From the NCBI GenBank assembly GCA_030849075.1, contig JASAOO010003509.1:21489-85488 (forward strand): 64,000 bases of DNA, read 5' to 3'. The DNA is from Zelonia costaricensis (taxonomy: Eukaryota > Euglenozoa > Kinetoplastea > Trypanosomatida > Trypanosomatidae). Both the position numbers and the translations under genes were made by a program. The notes beneath the pieces are model-generated. The model searched no databases. It saw only the letters and a program-made list of their open reading frames with translations, and was not told where the DNA came from. This document shows positions 10,684 to 20,690 of this stretch, piece by piece (positions within the stretch are counted from its first letter, which is position 1; each line of letters opens with the position of its first letter).

Positions 10684-10738
10684 GTCTTTTTTTTTTTGTC
10701 CGTCCACCATTTCTGCTGCGTTCTCCCACGCCACGTAG
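10684..10738 (+). promoter_or_regulatory. putative trans-splice acceptor for AP-2 sigma
   Basis: A T-rich tract (10684-10700) and further pyrimidines lead to the first AG at 10737-10738, about 116 bases before the ATG. Confidence 0.5.
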
Positions 10739-10788
10739 CGGCCGTTTGTCTTGTGTACTTCCGCCCCTCTCCCCTACACAGGCACACG

Positions 10789-10809
10789 CACACACACACA
10801 CACACACAC
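10789..10809 (+). repeat. (CA)n microsatellite
   Basis: About ten CA units lie in the likely 5' UTR of the AP-2 sigma gene. Confidence 0.95.
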
Positions 10810-10854
10810 GCTGACGCAATCGTGCGAAACGGGAAAACCCACACACCAGCGACA

Positions 10855-11286
10855 ATGATCCACTTTGTCCTGCTGCAGAACCGGATGGGCAAGAGTCGCC
10901 TCGCCAAGTTCTACATCCCCGTCGATGACGAGGGACAAGAGAAGATCAAGCGCGAGGTGCACGCCATAGTGAACTGCCGCGACTCACGCGCGACCAACTT
11001 CGTGTCCTACCACGACAGCAAGCTCGTCTACCGCCGCTACGCTGGCCTCTTCTTCATCCTCGGCATCGACCAGGAGGACAACGACCTCGTGTACGTGGAG
11101 CTCATCCACCTCCTCGTTGAGGTGCTGGACATGTTCTTCAAGGATGTGTGCGAACTGGACCTCGTCTTCAACTTCCACAAGGTGTTCATGATCATCGACG
11201 AGATGATCATGGGTGGCGAGATTCAGGAGGTGTCGCGGCCGGTCATCTTGAACCGCCTGCAAGAGCTCGAAATCTCAAGCAAGTAG
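10855..11286 (+). CDS. AP-2 complex sigma subunit
   Basis: The 143-residue protein is the small chain of a clathrin adaptor, a longin-like fold covering the whole length. It opens MIHFVLLQNRMGKSRLAKFY, which matches the AP-2 sigma consensus (LLQNRQGKTRLAKYY) better than AP-1 or AP-3 sigma. Other family blocks are YRRYAGLFF near residue 60, then VYVELIHLLVEVLD and FKDVCELDLVFNFHKV. The final ALxE-type helix is present, so the length is normal. AP-2 sorts cargo into clathrin-coated vesicles at the plasma membrane, which in these cells means the flagellar pocket. Its presence is informative because African trypanosomes are reported to lack AP-2. The ATG at 10855 begins the conserved sequence; the 108 in-frame codons upstream look like 5' UTR. 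Confidence 0.94.
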   Translation: MIHFVLLQNRMGKSRLAKFYIPVDDEGQEKIKREVHAIVNCRDSRATNFVSYHDSKLVYRRYAGLFFILGIDQEDNDLVYVELIHLLVEVLDMFFKDVCELDLVFNFHKVFMIIDEMIMGGEIQEVSRPVILNRLQELEISSK

Positions 11287-12315
11287 ACGTCTAGGCAGCG
11301 CTCACACACCAAGGTGAGTGCGTGCGTCGTCTCGCCCCCCCCCCTCCTCCATCCACGACGATCAGTTAGACTCCTTGGTTCTGCTCGGCTGGCCGCTCCC
11401 TTTCTCTTCTCCAGATTTGTGCTTTATTGCAGATGTGGTCGTATTGTTTCTGTTGCTGCAGCGCGCTCGTTTGCTTGGCGTGTGCGTCTGTTCCCGCCAA
11501 TCTCTCTCTCTCCATCTCTTTCCCCTTCTTCTTGACGCCTGTCGTGCTTGTGCCCTGCGCCGTGAGGGTTGTTTGAGCACTCTCGCAAGGAGAAGAAAAA
11601 AAGAAACAACAAAAGCGAACAGAATTGAAGAGCACATGTGCAAGAGAACTGCATGTCTGTGATGACACTTTGGCAGGGCCTGAAGTCCCGCACCGCTACT
11701 CAGGGAGCAGCACACACGCTCTCCTGCGACGCTTCGAGGGGAGGCTCAGCAGTTTTGCGAGTCAGCTGCCGTAAAGAGCAGCTACGCTGTCCGATGCCAA
11801 GCTGCCACTCTCAAAACAGCCACCTTTGAACACCTCTGGAGCGTATGACATCTCGCTCCTTTTGTTTTGTTTCCCAATGCGAAGCTCTAGGATTTCAAGT
11901 TTGGGCGCCGATGTGCGCGCATGCAGCCTTTCCAGACTCCTCTCACCCCACGCTCTCTCACCTGCTCCACCGCTCTTCCGTCTCGATCGCTTCTTCCTCC
12001 CTCCACTGCCGTCGTTGTTGTCGCCAGGTCTGCCGCTATCGCAGACGCCCGTCGCTCTGTTCACCTCTTCGTTTTTCCTTTCGTGTCGTCCGCGAAGAAG
12101 CCGGCCGCTGCACCAACGTCGCGCTTTGCCCTTCCGCGACTTCACCACACCGCATACGCCACCTCGGACCGCTGCAGCCGTGCACTCACAGCCACTCTCT
12201 CCACTTGTACCCCCCCTACCCTTGCCATTCCAGGTCTCCTTCACCGTTTTTCTTTCACCACCTCCCTTCGTCGACACCCTGGCTACGCATTTACGTCAAA
12301 CCAAAAGAAGGGACA
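11287..12315 (+). other. intergenic region
   Basis: No gene is supported. It contains the AP-2 sigma 3' UTR and a pyrimidine-rich 5' flank (about 11920-12290). Candidate acceptors for the next gene are AG at 12232-12233 and AG at 12306-12307, the latter only nine bases before the ATG. Confidence 0.6.
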
Positions 12316-12717
12316 ATGGGGGCCATCGACTACGTCTTCTACGCGGGCCTCATCCTGCTGAGCCATGCCGTGTACATGGCCTACTCCATTCGCGAGCAGC
12401 TGCAGGCGGCCCACCACGGTGGGGGCGGCTTCATCCCTGCCGCCAACCTCGGCGGACTGCAGGTGTCCACGACGGCCATGATGGTGCCGATCACGATCGA
12501 GGTGCTGGCTGGCCTCGTGCTGGGCATCGCCGGCTTCGCGCACCGCCACCAGATGCAGGACGCGCGCCTCAGCGACATCACCAAGTACCTGCGCTACGAC
12601 AACCAGATGAACACCGGTATCGGCTTCGTGCACTTTAACCACCGCGGCACGGTGGCGTGCAAGAAGGACGAGCTCAAGGACGCGCGCAAGCCGATGTCGC
12701 AGAAGAAGAACGACTAA
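12316..12717 (+). CDS. EMC5/MMGT1-like ER membrane complex subunit
   Basis: The 133-residue protein has two predicted membrane helices (about 6-24 and 56-74) separated by a short Gly/His-rich loop. The block after the second helix, GIGFVHFNHRG at 101-111, matches the conserved SFYVFNHRG block of MMGT1/EMC5, and the first helix keeps the LxLxSHAxYxAxxxR pattern. EMC5 is a core subunit of the ER membrane complex, which inserts tail-anchored and multi-spanning proteins. The basic C-terminal tail of about 20 residues would be cytosolic. Length and topology agree with the family (about 105-135 residues). The ATG at 12316 is the first codon that gives a sensible membrane start. The assignment relies on one motif plus topology, so it is strong but not certain. 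Confidence 0.85.
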   Translation: MGAIDYVFYAGLILLSHAVYMAYSIREQLQAAHHGGGGFIPAANLGGLQVSTTAMMVPITIEVLAGLVLGIAGFAHRHQMQDARLSDITKYLRYDNQMNTGIGFVHFNHRGTVACKKDELKDARKPMSQKKND

Positions 12718-13930
12718 TCCGTGTTTGGCACCCGTGGTGCAACTGGTCGCGTGTGTGTTCGTATGTGCGTGTGAGGGGTGCTACCTGTGAGCTCGCGTGC
12801 AATCAGCACCCCCCCTCTCTGCCGTGGTCGGCGCATACGTTGCGGGTGCTTACGCGAGCTGTGAGGCTGCAGCGACACACGCGACGCAGCCCAGCTGGAG
12901 CACCTAGACGTGTCCGCTCACTACGCAATTGGGGACAGGAGGCGGCAGGGAAACGGACTTCTGCAGCGTTGCAGTGGTGCCGAAGGATTGGTGTGGTTGT
13001 GTGTGTGTTTGCTTGTGTTGGATTTTGGAGGTCTCACGGATGGCCGCCTTCTGCCCCAGCCCCCCTTCTCCGTTCTGTATTGTCCCTGTTGAGCTGACTG
13101 ACGCGGTAAGGTAACGTGACACCAACGACAACTTCCCTCTGAGCACAAACACGAACGAAAGCGCCGTGCTACAGATCACAACGACGGTGTCAGTGGTACC
13201 ATTTTACGCCATCGAAGGTGCACACGCAACGCTGCTTCCCTGCACACCCCGGCGTGATGCTCTGCGAGCTGGATTCTATTTCCTTCCTTGGCGACTTGAC
13301 GTCAGGCTCGACAGAGGCTGTGGGCTGTGCATGCGCAGTTCATTGTACCGTTGGCACAGCCCTTTTGGGGCTCTCGTCATTCAGCGACCATCACAGTCCG
13401 TCATGCCAGAGGTGCAATCGTCACGCGAACACGCCGTGCGGGTGTGCGGCGCGGCTGCGCGACTCTTCCACTGCTCTTCCCCCCTCTCCCCCTCCACCGC
13501 TGCCCTTTCTTCCCTTCATGGCTTGGGCTTTCACTTGTTCTCTGATGATGCCTGGCCAACACCAACCCGCGTGAACGGGTGCGTGATCGTCTCTTCACTC
13601 CCTCTCCGTGGCACGCTCCGCACCCCACGCTGTACGACAGGGCGCACTGCGTTTCTATTGCAGGCCCGCTTGCTGTGTTCGGGGATTTGTCCTTCGGCTC
13701 GGGTGGCCCAGTCCTCTCTGTTGTAGCTGCGCCGTGACTGGGAAGGTAGGGGTGGTTCAGCTCTTGACCTCGCTCACGTTTGTGCTCACTCACCGTCGTG
13801 GACAGCGTGCGGGCCCCGTCGCTCGGTCTTTCTTCACCGCACTCAGCCTTCGCTCTTTGGAGGAGCAGGGGCCGGCGTGCGGAAAGGGAGGGTCCAGCCA
13901 CTCGCGAAAAAAAAAAGAAAGGGAGAAAAA
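12718..13930 (+). other. intergenic region
   Basis: No gene is supported. Open frames in 13160-13970 have no coding bias. The last AG after a pyrimidine tract is at 13845-13846, a reasonable acceptor for the small gene at 13931. Confidence 0.6.
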
Positions 13931-14182
13931 ATGCTCCGCCGCACAACGCAGTGGTGCTTCGGTGCACTCATTGGCCAGGCCACACCGGTGCTGCTCGGCA
14001 ACAAGGGTGGTACGCCGAAGCGCAAGAAGAACCCAATGCAGCTGCGCCGCAAAACCTACGGCCTTCACTTCAAGGAGCGCTACCTGAAGCTGGAGGAGTG
14101 GTACTACTGCCCCCTGTGCGCGGAGCCGAAGCGTCAAGGGGAGTGGTGTCGGCGTGAGGACTGCCGGCAGATCAAGCCGTGA
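13931..14182 (+). CDS. mitochondrial ribosomal protein bL32-like, 83 residues
   Basis: This very small basic protein has an N-terminus suited to mitochondrial import (MLRRTTQW), then a TPKRKKNPMQLRRKT segment resembling the (V)PKRRTSKSRKRMRR start of bacterial L32. It ends in a four-cysteine motif, CPLC at residues 60-63 with later Cys at 73 and 78, like the zinc ribbon of L32 (CxxC then CxxC). Here the second pair is C-x4-C, which is atypical. bL32 lies in the large subunit near the peptidyl transferase region. An ATG at 13877 lies 18 codons upstream in frame and would add a basic stretch; 13931 is preferred because it starts the import-type sequence. Another small zinc-binding mitoribosome or import protein is possible. 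Confidence 0.62.
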   Translation: MLRRTTQWCFGALIGQATPVLLGNKGGTPKRKKNPMQLRRKTYGLHFKERYLKLEEWYYCPLCAEPKRQGEWCRREDCRQIKP

Positions 14183-15174
14183 GCAATGCCAGCGTGCGCG
14201 TGGGTGGTTGGTAGGGTGTGGGTGATGGGATGCGTCAGAGCTCGCGCGCTGCTCCCTGCACTGCCATGGCGTCGTCGAGGCCTTTTTTAAAAGCACGGCG
14301 AGCCGTCGCCCCTCTCCAAATGGTGGAGGTTGCGCGGTGGAGGGCGGCGGGGCGGACAAGACGCCGTTCGGGCACCTCGCCTCCGTGCAGAGACGTGAGA
14401 GTACGTGTGGGTGTGCGTGTGTGCGTGTGTCTTGCGGCGCACGACATCGGCATAACACCTGGCGTCCTCGCTCGAGACCGCTGTTTTTTTTTTTTCCGCA
14501 GCTTTGAGCGAGCGCGTATCGCACGCACCCAGGACCGCCCACTACTCCCCACCCACCAATGTTGCCGCACCGAGCGCGCCGCGCGGCGGTGTACGCTCGA
14601 TGCGCGAAGAAAAGAGAGAAGAGAGTAAGTGTCCACATCCCCAAACACAAACACACAGACAAAAAACCCTTCACGAACTTATGCTCCCCCTTGACCCTCC
14701 CGAACCCCCCCCAAAAAAAAGCAGTCACACACAAGAACGCAAACCAGTCAACTGGGGAGACACGCCAACCATGCACGGCCGTTGCGTGGCACACGGTGCT
14801 GTGCGCTTGTCTGCTATACCGTGCAACAGTGCTGAGACTTGGTAGCCGTCTTGCGCCGCGTGAGTTCCCCCGTGTTGTCGACTCACCGAGCAGCGAGAGC
14901 GACACGGACAGACGGGGGTGAGGGTCTTCTTGGCGTCTTTCGAGCCGTTGCGGGTCGTGTGTGCGCGCACGTCGCTGACGGCAGCCGCGTTTGGGTCTTG
15001 ACATGGTGTGCCTGTCGACGCCGTTCTCCGAGGGCCATGTTCTTTCTCTCTCATCTGCGCGCTCGTTTCTGTGCTTGCTCAACATGCTCGCATTCGAAGT
15101 GGACAGCCACGCCGCTGACTCTGAAAGAAGGACACACACACACACACACACACACATAGACATCAGAGCACGTC
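14183..15174 (+). other. intergenic region with (CA)n
   Basis: No gene is supported. A pyrimidine tract near 15038-15075 followed by AG at 15098-15099 is the probable acceptor for the next gene, about 75 bases upstream of its ATG. Confidence 0.6.
15132..15156 (+). repeat. (CA)n microsatellite
   Basis: Twelve CA units end about 20 bases before the ATG at 15175, so they are probably inside the 5' UTR. Confidence 0.95.
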
Positions 15175-16992
15175 ATGCAGCAAATCTTCTCTGCGGACGG
15201 CGCTTCGGCTGGAGAGGAGAAGGCCAAGCCCCTCATCCGCTTTCCCCTCCCCCTCGACGTGCCGCGGAAGCGCGCCCGCAGCCCGGCCAGCGTCGCCACC
15301 GACACCGCCGCGCCGCATCTGACTCCGGAAGAGCACCGAGCGCTGTGCCGCTTCATTGAGTACGGTAACCAAGCGGCTCCGGCGTCCGCCGTGCTCGCCC
15401 ATAACGCCGGGCCGGAGCGCGGCACACCCGCGCAACTCTTCGCCGCCGCACAGCCATCATCCAGCGTAACGGCGGCGCAGCATCGCTGGTGCTTTCGGGC
15501 CCTGTACCAGGCTAGGTCGCTGCTGTGCCGCTTCTTGGCACTGGATAGCGCAGGGCACTTCCTACGTCCCTCCTCGACGTCCCTGAATGCCTCGTCGAGC
15601 GCCCCGGCGGCATCCACAGAGGCCGCGGCGTCGGCCTCGTCAGCAGCGGAGTCGCTGTTGCCATCGCTACCGTCTCGGGTGTCGACGCTGGAGTTGTACT
15701 GCCGCTACCAGGCGCTGGAGCTCGAGCTGGAGGATGCAACGCTGCGCGCCGAGTCCGCGGCGCAGGCAGACGCGGTGCCGGCGGCGGTGCGTCAGCAGGC
15801 GCGTGCCGACGTGGACGCCGTGGTGCGCTGTGTTGAGCGCAGCGTTGACGCTCTGGAGGGCACCCTCGTGCACATGCTGTTGCTCGACAGCGCGACTCCG
15901 GAAGGGCATCCCACCTCCTCCACTCGCGTGCCCAGCGTCGCTCCGGCCGCTCCGCCGCTGGAGTACGTGGCGAAGATGCTGCGCGAACTCCCGGCTGTGC
16001 TGCAGTCAGAGCAGTGGCCGGCGCAGTTCGTGTGCGACCGCAGCAGCGCCGTCGCGACGGCTGCTGAGTCGCCATCGGCGTCGAATGCTGCCGACGCCTC
16101 CCCACTGGCGCGCATCTTTGCAGAGGGCGACAACGCGAACGCTGCGTCTTCTCTCGCCACCGGACTGGGCGGGGCGACGACGTCGCTGGCGCTGCGCAGC
16201 CTCTTCGATCTCTGCGACGCCGACGTCTTCAACCTCCTCGACACAGCCGCCGCATCGCCTGTGAGCCGGCTCGCTGCGCTGGCGAAGATGTCGGCGGTCG
16301 GCACCGCTGCGCCTCACAATGGGGCGCGTCCGCCGGTTGATGCCGAGTCGGCCCAGTTCAAGACAATCCTCGTGCAGGCGTGGAATCAGGGCTACGCCAC
16401 TGTGGGCCTGCGCCGCCTCGCCTTCGAGATGGAGGTGCTCTTCTACCAGCACACTACGCGAGCCCAGCAGCTGAAGCCGAGGCACGGCAGCGGTGCCACC
16501 GCGCGCGACGTGCGCGAGCTCCGTTCGACCTGGTGGCGGGCGCTGGAGTCGCGCACGTCGGCGCTGCTCTCGAAAGTGGGCGGAGCCCCTGAGAAGACGC
16601 CTCTAGCGGCGACGCTGGCTATCTTCGACACAACGGTGGAGTCTTGCGCGGTAATGCGTCAGCACGCGGTGCCGGCAGCGGCTCTGGCTGATGTACAGAC
16701 GGCCGCCATCCGCGTCCTCACCCGGCTGCAGGCGGTCGACACGAAGGGGTGGTTCGCCGTGCCCGCCTTTGACCTCGTCAACGTGGACTTCACGAGCATG
16801 CGCTACTGGATTGCCAGCCCGTCGTTTGGGCACAAGTCGAAGCGCGAGGCGTACACCTCGCTCTGCCGCGTGCTGGAGCGGATGGTGGACTCCTGCGTCC
16901 AGAAGTACGGCCCCACGCACGCCTTCAGCGACGTCATCGCGACGGTGCGGCAGCAGCTCGTCGACGTCGCACGCGCGGAGGGGCTGCTGTGA
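15175..16992 (+). CDS. unknown protein with a degenerate bromodomain-like C-terminus
   Basis: The protein has 605 residues. The N-terminal part has a basic cluster (RKRARS, near 37-42) that could be a nuclear signal, then Ala/Ser-rich helical sequence to about residue 500. The last 102 residues are all-helical and follow the layout of a bromodomain: WFAVPAF near 526-532 corresponds to the WPF shelf plus Pro-Val, DF...YWIASPS (538-550) to DYxxxIxxPM, and CxxKYG (574-579) to the CxxYN of the acetyl-lysine pocket. The usual Asn is Gly579. This is my own pattern match and could be coincidence. If correct, the protein may be one of the divergent chromatin proteins of kinetoplastids. There is no signal peptide or membrane segment. 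The ATG at 15175 is the first in frame after the splice signal. Confidence 0.82.
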   Translation: MQQIFSADGASAGEEKAKPLIRFPLPLDVPRKRARSPASVATDTAAPHLTPEEHRALCRFIEYGNQAAPASAVLAHNAGPERGTPAQLFAAAQPSSSVTAAQHRWCFRALYQARSLLCRFLALDSAGHFLRPSSTSLNASSSAPAASTEAAASASSAAESLLPSLPSRVSTLELYCRYQALELELEDATLRAESAAQADAVPAAVRQQARADVDAVVRCVERSVDALEGTLVHMLLLDSATPEGHPTSSTRVPSVAPAAPPLEYVAKMLRELPAVLQSEQWPAQFVCDRSSAVATAAESPSASNAADASPLARIFAEGDNANAASSLATGLGGATTSLALRSLFDLCDADVFNLLDTAAASPVSRLAALAKMSAVGTAAPHNGARPPVDAESAQFKTILVQAWNQGYATVGLRRLAFEMEVLFYQHTTRAQQLKPRHGSGATARDVRELRSTWWRALESRTSALLSKVGGAPEKTPLAATLAIFDTTVESCAVMRQHAVPAAALADVQTAAIRVLTRLQAVDTKGWFAVPAFDLVNVDFTSMRYWIASPSFGHKSKREAYTSLCRVLERMVDSCVQKYGPTHAFSDVIATVRQQLVDVARAEGLL

Positions 16993-17827
16993 AGAGGATC
17001 TGCTGGTGGTGGATGTTGAGATGTGCAAGTGATGGAGAGAGAGAGAGCGAGAGAGCAATCTAAAATGGGCTCACTCGTGCTCAGGTGCCGCACTCTGCAA
17101 CATCACGGGGGCTGCCGGCAGTCCAGACACATCACCGTCCCTGACCGAAAAACGAACATCGAGAGACCCAATTCTGAGGAGCTCGCTTGTCGCGTCTCAC
17201 CTTGCATGCGACAGGGAAAAGCGCCGCATGACCGACTGAAGCGAGTCCAACCAGCCTGCGGTGCGTTGCGAGTGGGGAATGTGCTGGTCGCTCTCTGCTG
17301 CAGGCTCCTCTGTCGAGGAAGAGCACTTTTTGTGTGCAGGCGCGACCAGCGGCTGGCTGAAGCGCGCACAGGGGCAGCTCCGTGACCCCCCCCCCCCACG
17401 TCGCTCTCCGCACGCCGCGTCTTGCTCCTTGTCGTGGACGCTTTCACGTCACCTCACTGACACGTCACTGCTGCCCTCTTTATCCTCCCTCCCCCGTCCT
17501 TCTTTTGTCTCCCGTGTCTCTTCCCACTCTATCCCCCGACGCGGTGCGCGACGACAACTCGCGCCCGCCCCTCGCGATGTGGAGCGTTCATCCGCTTCTG
17601 CCGCCTTGTTCAGTCTTTCCTAGCAAGAATCCGTATCAGCGCTGTGCAACGGTTTCCTTTCTCCGGCGCTCATCGCAACTCGTTTGTTTCACGGTCTCCG
17701 CACTCTCACACGCGCGTCTTCGCCCGACTTGTTGCCACGGCCACTTACGACCTCGCCAGCTTTTTAAACGAAACCTGAGCTCCACTCTTCTCCCCGGCTT
17801 TCACGTCAGACAGCTTGAGAAAACAAG
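16993..17827 (+). other. intergenic region
   Basis: No gene is supported. It contains a GA-rich stretch just after the stop, a C12 run at 17386-17397 and pyrimidine-rich 5' flank. AG at 17758-17759 or 17808-17809 could serve as acceptor for twinfilin. Confidence 0.6.
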
Positions 17828-18820
17828 ATGCTGCGCATCGACTTCTCCATGGCACCGGAGGCGCAGGCGGCGCTAGAGGAGTCGGGCAGGCTCAACTCCA
17901 ACACGTTCGCCGTGCCTGTCATGATCGAGAAGGAGACACTGAAGCTGCTGGCACCGCCCATCTCGACCAGCGGGAGCGGCATTGCGGAGGACCTGAAGGC
18001 GACGCGCAAGGCGCTCGAGTCGAAGAGCGCGGCGAGTGCGTTTATCGTGGTGCGCAGCGCACCCAGCGCGCAGTACGTCGTCATCTACGTCAGCGACAAC
18101 GCGAGCCCCAAGGACCGCATGCTCTACCCCACCGGCACCTCCCGCATGGTTGGCGCCACCCCGCACGCGCAGAAACGCACGCTGCAGATCTCGTCCATTG
18201 CCGAGCTGCTACCCTCCCTCTTCGAGGCCGAGTCGAAGAAGATGCACGAGGACTTGATGACCGAGAGCGAGCGGCACCAGGCCGCGATCTCGCGCATGGA
18301 GCTGGCGCCGCAGCCCGTGGCGCTGCCTGGCCTGGCCACCAAGATGACGGCCGAGGCGGATACAATGTTGGCGGATTTTGCGCGCGGCGCGATGGACGTG
18401 GCCACGTTCAGGATCGCAGCGGGGCAGCTGCAGCTGGACAAGACGGTCAGCAAGCTGGACGGCGACCTGAACAAGGTTGTCGCGGTGCTGCCGGAAGCAG
18501 CCCCCCGCTTCGTGGTGCTGCGCTATCCGTCGCCCAAGACGCAGTGTGCGGAGTCGGTCATGGTGTACGTGTGCCCACCCACGTGCAGCCCCAAGATCAA
18601 GATCCAGTACGCCTCCTCGGCGGCGGCCTTCCGCGAGCAGGCGTCGCGGCACGAAATCAAGTTTGTGCAGAAGATCGAGACAGACACGCCGGCGACGCTG
18701 ATTGAGGACCTCTGCAGCGCCTTCGAACCGTTCCCGGCTGCCGGCGCTGATGCGCAGGGGGAGGCACGGCCGCACCCACCCGCCCCCCACGCCCCCAAGG
18801 GACACCGCATGCTCATCTGA
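17828..18820 (+). CDS. twinfilin (two ADF-H domains)
   Basis: The 330-residue protein has two actin-depolymerising-factor homology domains, roughly residues 1-140 and 170-300, joined by a helical linker. The first carries AAFIVVRSAPSAQYVVIYVSD and a DRMLYPTGTSRMV block, which match the ADF-H core strand and the G/F-actin helix region (DRMLYAATRATL in twinfilins). The second has PRFVVLRYPSP and CPPTCSPKIKIQYASS, again core ADF-H. The C-terminus, PKGHRMLI, resembles the conserved basic tail of animal twinfilins (KRGxRRLI), which binds capping protein and lipids. Twinfilins sequester ADP-actin and help uncap filaments. Domain order and length (about 330-350) are normal. The start at 17828 gives the family's usual N-terminus (hydrophobic, acidic, then ADF-H). 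Confidence 0.92.
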   Translation: MLRIDFSMAPEAQAALEESGRLNSNTFAVPVMIEKETLKLLAPPISTSGSGIAEDLKATRKALESKSAASAFIVVRSAPSAQYVVIYVSDNASPKDRMLYPTGTSRMVGATPHAQKRTLQISSIAELLPSLFEAESKKMHEDLMTESERHQAAISRMELAPQPVALPGLATKMTAEADTMLADFARGAMDVATFRIAAGQLQLDKTVSKLDGDLNKVVAVLPEAAPRFVVLRYPSPKTQCAESVMVYVCPPTCSPKIKIQYASSAAAFREQASRHEIKFVQKIETDTPATLIEDLCSAFEPFPAAGADAQGEARPHPPAPHAPKGHRMLI

Positions 18821-20690
18821 GAGTCCCATTCTCTCTCGTCTTCGCTCTTTTGGACTCCATCACTGCTCCAGACTTCTCTTCTTGTTTTCGTCGAACTTGA
18901 CATGTCTGCCGAACGTCTTTCACGCGGTACGTCTGCGCACACACTGGGGGTGTGTCGCCTCGATGACGCACCTTCTCTCACACCTCCCCCAAACCTCCCT
19001 GCGCCCTCTCACCCCTTCTTGTTGGGGGTTGAGTTGCTTATGGAGCCCCATTGTTCTCTTATCCGCCTCACCGCTTTGCCCACTGAAGCCCCCATTTTTT
19101 TTTTCTGGTTTGAAGGTTGTGCTTTGTTTCCGGTGCGGTGGTGAAGTGCTGTTACTTTTTTTTTTTCCTTCGCGCTTGCGTACAGCTTCGCGTCTGTCGG
19201 TGTGTGCGTTTTTGTTTTTTTTTTGGTGGTTTTCTTCTTGGTGTCCGCCTGTGTTTGTGTGTGGAGTGGGGATTGCGTGTGAGACGGGCCTGCTGACGTG
19301 CTTTTCGTTCTTTGGTAATGCACTGCTCGTCTCATTCGCTGCATCGCCCTTTGTTTGGACCGCGTATGGTGTGAGGTTTGACCAAGCAACGCAGCCTCAT
19401 GTCCAGCTTTCGACGTGGCGTGTTGTCCCCTTTCCACGGGCAACTCTTCTTCCCCCCCTCCCCCTTTATCGGCACCTCTGCCTTCTCTGCCTCCACGGGG
19501 ATTCTGAAGTGGAACACTTTTCTTTTTGCGACGGTCGCGCAGCGAAGCCGCACCGTCTCAACTCCCCCCATTCGTCGTGTCCTCCAGTCTGGGAAGTCGG
19601 CGTGCAGACTCCGAAGAAGAAAAATGGGGCGCTGACCAGAAGAAAGCGAGAAGCATGAAAAAAGTAAAGAGACGGTCGCCGCGGCGCAGAGACGCAATGA
19701 TCTGCTGCCAGCCCTCCGCCTATCCTCTCGCCCCCCCGTCTTCCCATGTGTTCTTGCCGAGCGGCCATAGCCGCGGGGTGAAGCGTGCGCACGTGCATCG
19801 CTTGTACGCGCGTGTGTGTGTGCGTGTGTTTGTGAGTTTCCTAATTCAACATCGGCGCAGGGTGCGCATCTCAGGAAGCAGCGTTTTTCTTTTTTTTTCC
19901 TACGAGAGCTGGTCTGCACCTGGAGTACACGCGTACGGCGGTGGCGCCAAGGAGCCGCGGAATTTCCTCTCAGAGTATTCACGATGAAAGAGAAATGAAA
20001 AAAAAATGTGGCGAGACATGAAGACAGGTACGACGACCACCGAGGCGGTCAGTATTTGTCGGCGGCCGCCGTCAGCTACGCGGCGCGCAAGGGTCAACGA
20101 AAGGCGGCGCTCACGGATGGTGCGGGCGTTGCGTGGACGAGTTGGGGTGAGGCGGAGGATGCACTCTGTGCTGCACCAGGATGCTATTAAGCGCCCAGGA
20201 AATGACTGAAGCTCTTCTCTTCAACTAGATGTATGACGTGCTTGGGTTTAAGGGAAGAGGAAGAGTGGGGGAAGGCAGAGGGTGAGGGGCGCCACACCTT
20301 CTCGAGATGACATGTCATCGCTCTGCAGGCGCGTCGAGGTGCTCTGCGAGTGTTTCAGCATCCAGCAGCACACCGCCACTCCTCTCGAGCCTCTTCTCTG
20401 CACCTCTTCACGCGCTTCTCCGTCGCTTTCACTCTTGCACATCCCACACCTTCTTTTTTTTCTTCTTCTTTCCCTGCCTCGTCTCCCCTTTCTGCGCCGG
20501 CCACGAACACCGCTCGCGCACCACTGTCATCAACGCGCTTTCCATTTCGTTTTGCAGGTGCATCTGTGCGCTGTGCCGAACACCGCCCCCCCCCCTCCCC
20601 CTCCCCCTTCCCCTCCACCCTCTTTCCATAGAAGCAGGAATACGCACGAAGGAGCGAGAAAAGAGGAACAACTCAAAGCAGCTTTGTGTC
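18821..20690 (+). other. long intergenic region with T-runs
   Basis: No gene is supported in 1.9 kb. It holds several T8-T10 runs (19095, 19157, 19217), likely regulatory or polyadenylation-linked pyrimidine tracts, a stretch of more balanced composition at 19990-20210 with no coding bias, and the strong C/T tract before the next gene. Confidence 0.6.
20586..20631 (+). promoter_or_regulatory. putative trans-splice acceptor
   Basis: A nearly pure C/T tract of about 40 bases is followed by AG at 20630-20631, about 60 bases before the ATG at 20691. An alternative AG lies at 20556-20557 after a shorter T-rich tract. Confidence 0.62.

Larger units (their letters stand above)
8815..10854 (+). other. 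intergenic region with G tracts
   Basis: No gene is supported in 2 kb. It contains a long pyrimidine-rich block (9520-9770), G12 at 9921-9932, a multi-G block at 10360-10389 and a CA tract at 10789-10809. The acceptor for the AP-2 sigma gene is listed separately. Confidence 0.65.
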
